This document shows positions 31,513-32,430 of a stretch of DNA of 32,430 nucleotides, one piece after another. Below the pieces are notes generated by a model. It worked only from the letters and a program-made list of their open reading frames with translations. It was not told the DNA's origin and made no database searches. The position numbers and the translations under genes were made by a program. The stretch covers positions 1 to 32,430 of the forward strand of contig JAFZKQ010000006.1 in NCBI GenBank assembly GCA_017553575.1. The letters are read 5' to 3'. Source of the stretch: Paludibacteraceae bacterium. Its GTDB lineage: Bacteria > Bacteroidota > Bacteroidia > Bacteroidales > Paludibacteraceae. The first letter of the stretch is position 1, and every line of letters begins with the position of its first letter.

Positions 31513-32281
31513 AATCAATCAACTTTTCAAATCAAAACCAACGAATTTGTTGAGTTTATACTTCTGCGCAGGCGCTCCTAAGTTGGAAAACACGGCAGAG
31601 GTAATCAAGACCCTCGAAAAGAAAGGGATCAACATGATAGAGATTGGAATCCCATTCAGCGACCCTATGGCTGACGGTCCCATCATCCAATCTGCCGCAA
31701 GCAAAGCCCTAAAAAACGGCATGAGTTTGAAGAAACTCTTCGCCCAACTGAAAGATATTCGGAAAGAGGTGAACATTCCGCTCATCATGATGGGCTACAT
31801 GAACCCCGTCATCCAATACGGATTCGAGAATTTCTGCAAAAGCTGCCAAGAGACAGGCATTGACGGTGTCATCCTTCCTGACCTTCCCTTCAAGGACTAC
31901 ATGGAGGAGTTCAAGCCAGTGGCTGACAAATACGACATCCGCATCATCATGCTTATCACGCCTGAGACAAGTGACGAGCGCATTCGTTTCATCGACGAGA
32001 ACACGGACGGCTTCATCTACATGGTTTCATCGGCTGCCACAACTGGAGCACAGTCCTCTTTTGACGAAGCTAAGCAAGCCTACTTCAACCACGTCCACTC
32101 GTTGAATTTGAAGAATCCAACGATGATCGGATTCGGCATCAGCAACAAACAAACCTTGGCAAGTGCCCAAGCCAACGCCAATGGAGCCATCATCGGTTCC
32201 AAGTTCGTACAACTGTTGGACGAAGCCGACGGCGACGCAGCCAAAGCTGCCGACCGACTCTTCGAGGCATTAAGCAAATAA
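31505..32281 (+). CDS. trpA: Tryptophan synthase alpha chain
   Basis: 258 residues. Splits indole-3-glycerol phosphate and channels indole to TrpB. Begins MNRINQLFKSKPTNLLSLYFCAGAPKLENT. The family signature IEIGIPFSDPMADGPIIQSAASKAL (near 46-70) carries the catalytic Glu and Asp60-type residue. GYMNPVIQYGFENF, GVILPDLPFKDYMEEF, YMVSSAATTGAQSSF (usual VSxxGxTG) and IGFGISNKQTL with GAIIGSKFVQL complete the phosphate-binding sites. Last trp gene; it overlaps trpF by eight bases. A group II intron end starts 12 bases after the stop on the other strand. Confidence 0.96.
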   Translation: MNRINQLFKSKPTNLLSLYFCAGAPKLENTAEVIKTLEKKGINMIEIGIPFSDPMADGPIIQSAASKALKNGMSLKKLFAQLKDIRKEVNIPLIMMGYMNPVIQYGFENFCKSCQETGIDGVILPDLPFKDYMEEFKPVADKYDIRIIMLITPETSDERIRFIDENTDGFIYMVSSAATTGAQSSFDEAKQAYFNHVHSLNLKNPTMIGFGISNKQTLASAQANANGAIIGSKFVQLLDEADGDAAKAADRLFEALSK

Positions 32282-32292
32282 ACACTCACGAA

Positions 32293-32430
32293 ATCGAGTA
32301 GGAAGAAAATGAAAGTTTTCTTCCTACTTTCATTTTCTGTCCTCTCACACCACCGTACGTGCCGTTCGGCATACGGCGGTTCTCTAATTGCGATGCAATT
32401 TGGCATAGATGCCGATTAGCGAGGGATACC
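32293..32430 (-). mobile_element. 3' end of a group II intron (domains V and VI), running off the right edge
   Basis: The minus strand shows group II intron catalytic elements. Domain V, 32349-32380: a 9-bp lower helix (TACGGCGGT with ACCACCGTA on the plus strand, one wobble), a two-base CG bulge, and a 4-bp upper helix closed by a GAAC loop. A CGC-like triad stands where most introns have AGC. Domain VI: GAGAGG (plus 32341-32346) pairs with CCU-A-CUC (plus 32296-32302), leaving one bulged A at 32299, seven bases from the end, exactly where the branch-point A belongs. The intron would end CTACTCGAT at 32293. The distal stem is GAAAATGAAAG with CTTTCATTTTC. The reverse transcriptase gene would lie to the right, beyond the window. 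32381-32430 folds into two small hairpins, probably the end of domain IV. Confidence 0.8.
32297..32337 (+). terminator. Terminator-like hairpin after trpA, made from intron domain VI
   Basis: On the plus strand AGTAGGAAGAAAA (32297-32309) and TTTTCTTCCTACT (32316-32328) form a perfect 13-bp stem with a 6-base loop, followed by TTCATTTTC. It could end trp transcription, but the same bases are domain VI of the minus-strand intron, so terminator function is only possible, not shown. Confidence 0.45.

Noticed and set aside
32080-32406. 108-residue minus-strand frame
   Set aside because: Starts in intron domain IV/V (sequence PYAERHVRWCERT is a familiar by-product of translating group II intron RNA) and continues antisense to trpA.
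1-32430. tRNA, rRNA, CRISPR arrays or insertion-sequence transposases
   Set aside because: None recognised on either strand by eye; no spacer-repeat arrays, no transposase motifs and no cloverleaf sequences.

Overview
The window looks like the chromosome of a member of the Bacteroidales. The evidence is Bacteroidetes-type promoter elements (TAnnTTTG -7 boxes, some with a -33 TTG/TTTG about 20 bases upstream), few Shine-Dalgarno sequences, GldH and RicT genes, a type IX secretion sorting domain, lipoproteins with SC-type lipoboxes, and the gene order trpB-E-G-D-C-F-A. No rRNA, tRNA or CRISPR was seen. The species cannot be named from this alone.

Layout. (1) 344-3978: a radical SAM/SPASM enzyme preceded by four paralogous (lipo)proteins and a 71-residue mini-protein. 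All five share the core Y-G-x-(P/S)-x-x-x-Y. This matches the rSAM/lipoprotein system that I recall as TIGR04133/TIGR04134, whose function is unknown, and it is the strongest candidate for an undescribed system here. (2) 4027-9993, minus strand: an uncharacterised gene, then a housekeeping run read holB-ricT-gldH-trmB-polyprenyl synthase. (3) 10297-13680, plus strand: purE, a terminator, then folK, a lipoprotein and pyruvate kinase. (4) 13776-15399, minus strand: a lipoprotein and a stand-alone methionine synthase reactivation domain. (5) 15400-19064: an 840-base AT-rich gap, then a two-gene unit for a secreted tail-fibre-like protein and a C10 cysteine protease with a T9SS sorting tail. (6) 19154-23264, minus strand: zinc-ribbon protein, HAD phosphatase, clpS, clpA, aat. 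The last three form a complete N-degron module, and the ClpA has a degenerate-looking first ATPase ring. (7) 23556-25438: prs, a small membrane protein, and a 59-residue DUF4250-type gene. (8) 25444-32281: the whole trp operon behind a promoter, a 28-codon leader peptide with three consecutive Trp codons, and mutually exclusive hairpins (ribosome-mediated attenuation). (9) 32293 to the right edge: the 3' end (domains V and VI, with a recognisable branch-point A) of a group II intron on the minus strand, 12 bases after trpA.

How the parts work together. The rSAM enzyme probably acts on the upstream lipoproteins and mini-protein, and a 28-base palindrome may set enzyme level relative to substrate level. 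Aat adds Leu/Phe to protein N-termini, ClpS recognises them, and ClpA unfolds the substrates for ClpP, whose gene is not in the window. Prs makes the PRPP used by TrpD. The trp leader senses charged tRNA-Trp, and TrpE keeps an LLES-like feedback motif. GldH and the sorting-domain protease both point to type IX secretion in this organism.
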